Assembly (NCBI GenBank): GCA_013154385.1
Contig: JAADCO010000002.1
Coordinates: forward strand, 1-5,911
Origin: Thermodesulfobacteriota bacterium
Lineage (GTDB): Bacteria; Desulfobacterota; Thermodesulfobacteria; Thermodesulfobacteriales; Thermodesulfatatoraceae
DNA length: 5,911 nucleotides
Direction of reading: 5' to 3'
Shown: piece by piece, positions 5,339 through 5,911 of the stretch
Layout of the letters: every line of letters starts with the position of its first letter
Numbering within the stretch: position 1 is the stretch's first letter
Program-made: the position numbers and the translations under genes
The notes under the pieces: model-generated
Told to the model about the DNA's origin: nothing
What the model saw: only the letters and a program-made list of their open reading frames with translations
The model's database searches: none

Positions 5339-5911
5339 CCGACCTTGCTTCCCGGGGCAACGGGTCTTTCCGGACAGAGGAGGACGAGGCCCTTTTCGTC
5401 CTTGGCGGCCAGCACCATCCCCTGGGAGACCACCCCGCGAATCTTGGCCGGCTTGAGATTGGCGAGGAGCACCACCTGCTTGCCCACCAGATCTTCGGGC
5501 CGGTAGTGCTCGGCAATGCCCGCCACCACCGTGCGCTCCTCCGGACAGCGCACCGTGAGCTTGAGGAGGCGGTCCGTCTTGGGCACGCGCTCCGCCGCCA
5601 CCACCTCGGCCACCCTCAAGTCCAGACGCCCGAACTCCTCAAAGGTGACCTGCGGCGTCTTTTCCGGAGACGGGCCGGATTCCTTCTCTTTCTTGGCCGC
5701 AGGCTTCTTGGTCGCGGGCCCTTCGGCCTCTTTCTTGGCCGCCGGGCCTTCGACCTCCGGTTCCTCCTCGATCCTCGGGAAGAGGACCTCGCCGCGCGTG
5801 GTCTTCGTGCCCGGAGGCAGGAGACCGAAACGAAAGAGGTTTTCCACCTTGAGGGCCTGGGACGGATCAAGCCCCAGGTTCTTGAGGATCTTCTCGCTCG
5901 AGGCGGGAATC
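5335..5911 (-). CDS. metG: methionyl-tRNA synthetase, C-terminal part with Trbp111-like tRNA-binding domain (N-terminus outside window)
   Basis: The reading frame is open to the window end, giving the last 191 residues. The visible start (KILKNLGLDP, then LLPPGTK and LFPRIE at residues 43-48) is the end of the anticodon-binding helical domain of bacterial MetRS. A low-complexity Lys/Ala/Pro/Glu linker follows at about 49-88. Residues 90-191 are a complete Trbp111/EMAPII-like OB fold, with the block FGRLDLRVAEVV at 93-104, then LANLKPAKIRGVVSQGMVLA as in E. coli MetRS. This C-terminal domain dimerises the enzyme and increases tRNA affinity, while the catalytic HIGH and KMSKS regions lie outside the window. 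A free-standing Trbp111 protein is ruled out because the frame continues upstream into MetRS-specific sequence. The gene converges with the PilZ gene, sharing overlapping stop codons. Confidence 0.93.
   Translation of the reverse strand, partial: IPASSEKILKNLGLDPSQALKVENLFRFGLLPPGTKTTRGEVLFPRIEEEPEVEGPAAKKEAEGPATKKPAAKKEKESGPSPEKTPQVTFEEFGRLDLRVAEVVAAERVPKTDRLLKLTVRCPEERTVVAGIAEHYRPEDLVGKQVVLLANLKPAKIRGVVSQGMVLAAKDEKGLVLLCPERPVAPGSKVG

Overview
The window is GC-rich, densely packed bacterial chromosome. The most informative gene encodes a secreted octaheme cytochrome c of the hydroxylamine oxidoreductase (HAO) family. It is short and lacks a C-terminal membrane anchor, like the reductive-type or unassigned HAO homologues of anaerobes rather than the enzyme of aerobic ammonia oxidisers. 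Together with the Trk, RlmH and PilZ genes this suggests a free-living anaerobic or microaerophilic respirer, perhaps a thermophile of the Thermodesulfobacteria/deltaproteobacterial sphere. That placement is inference from gene content only.

Left part (1-2048, minus strand): a potassium-uptake operon, trkA followed by trkH, overlapping by 4 nt. The window start cuts trkH after about 232 codons. TrkA is the cytosolic nucleotide-binding gating subunit and TrkH the membrane pore.

Centre (2049-3609): the HAO-family cytochrome stands alone as a minus-strand unit. It has a strong Shine-Dalgarno, a candidate promoter in an AT-rich 196-bp divergent intergenic region, and a textbook hairpin plus T-run terminator between it and trkA. 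No maturation gene, quinol dehydrogenase or small electron-carrier cytochrome is visible beside it.

Right part (3610-5338, plus strand): rlmH (23S rRNA pseudouridine methyltransferase), then a family 2 glycosyltransferase overlapping it by 4 nt, then after 56 nt a small single-domain PilZ protein with intact c-di-GMP-binding motifs. The far right (5335-5911, minus strand) is the C-terminal part of methionyl-tRNA synthetase, with a Lys/Ala/Pro/Glu-rich linker and an appended Trbp111/EMAPII-like tRNA-binding OB fold. It converges on the PilZ gene so tightly that the two stop codons overlap.

No tRNA, rRNA, CRISPR array or insertion sequence was seen. Most of the window is ordinary housekeeping. 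The solitary octaheme cytochrome and its control region deserve the most attention.
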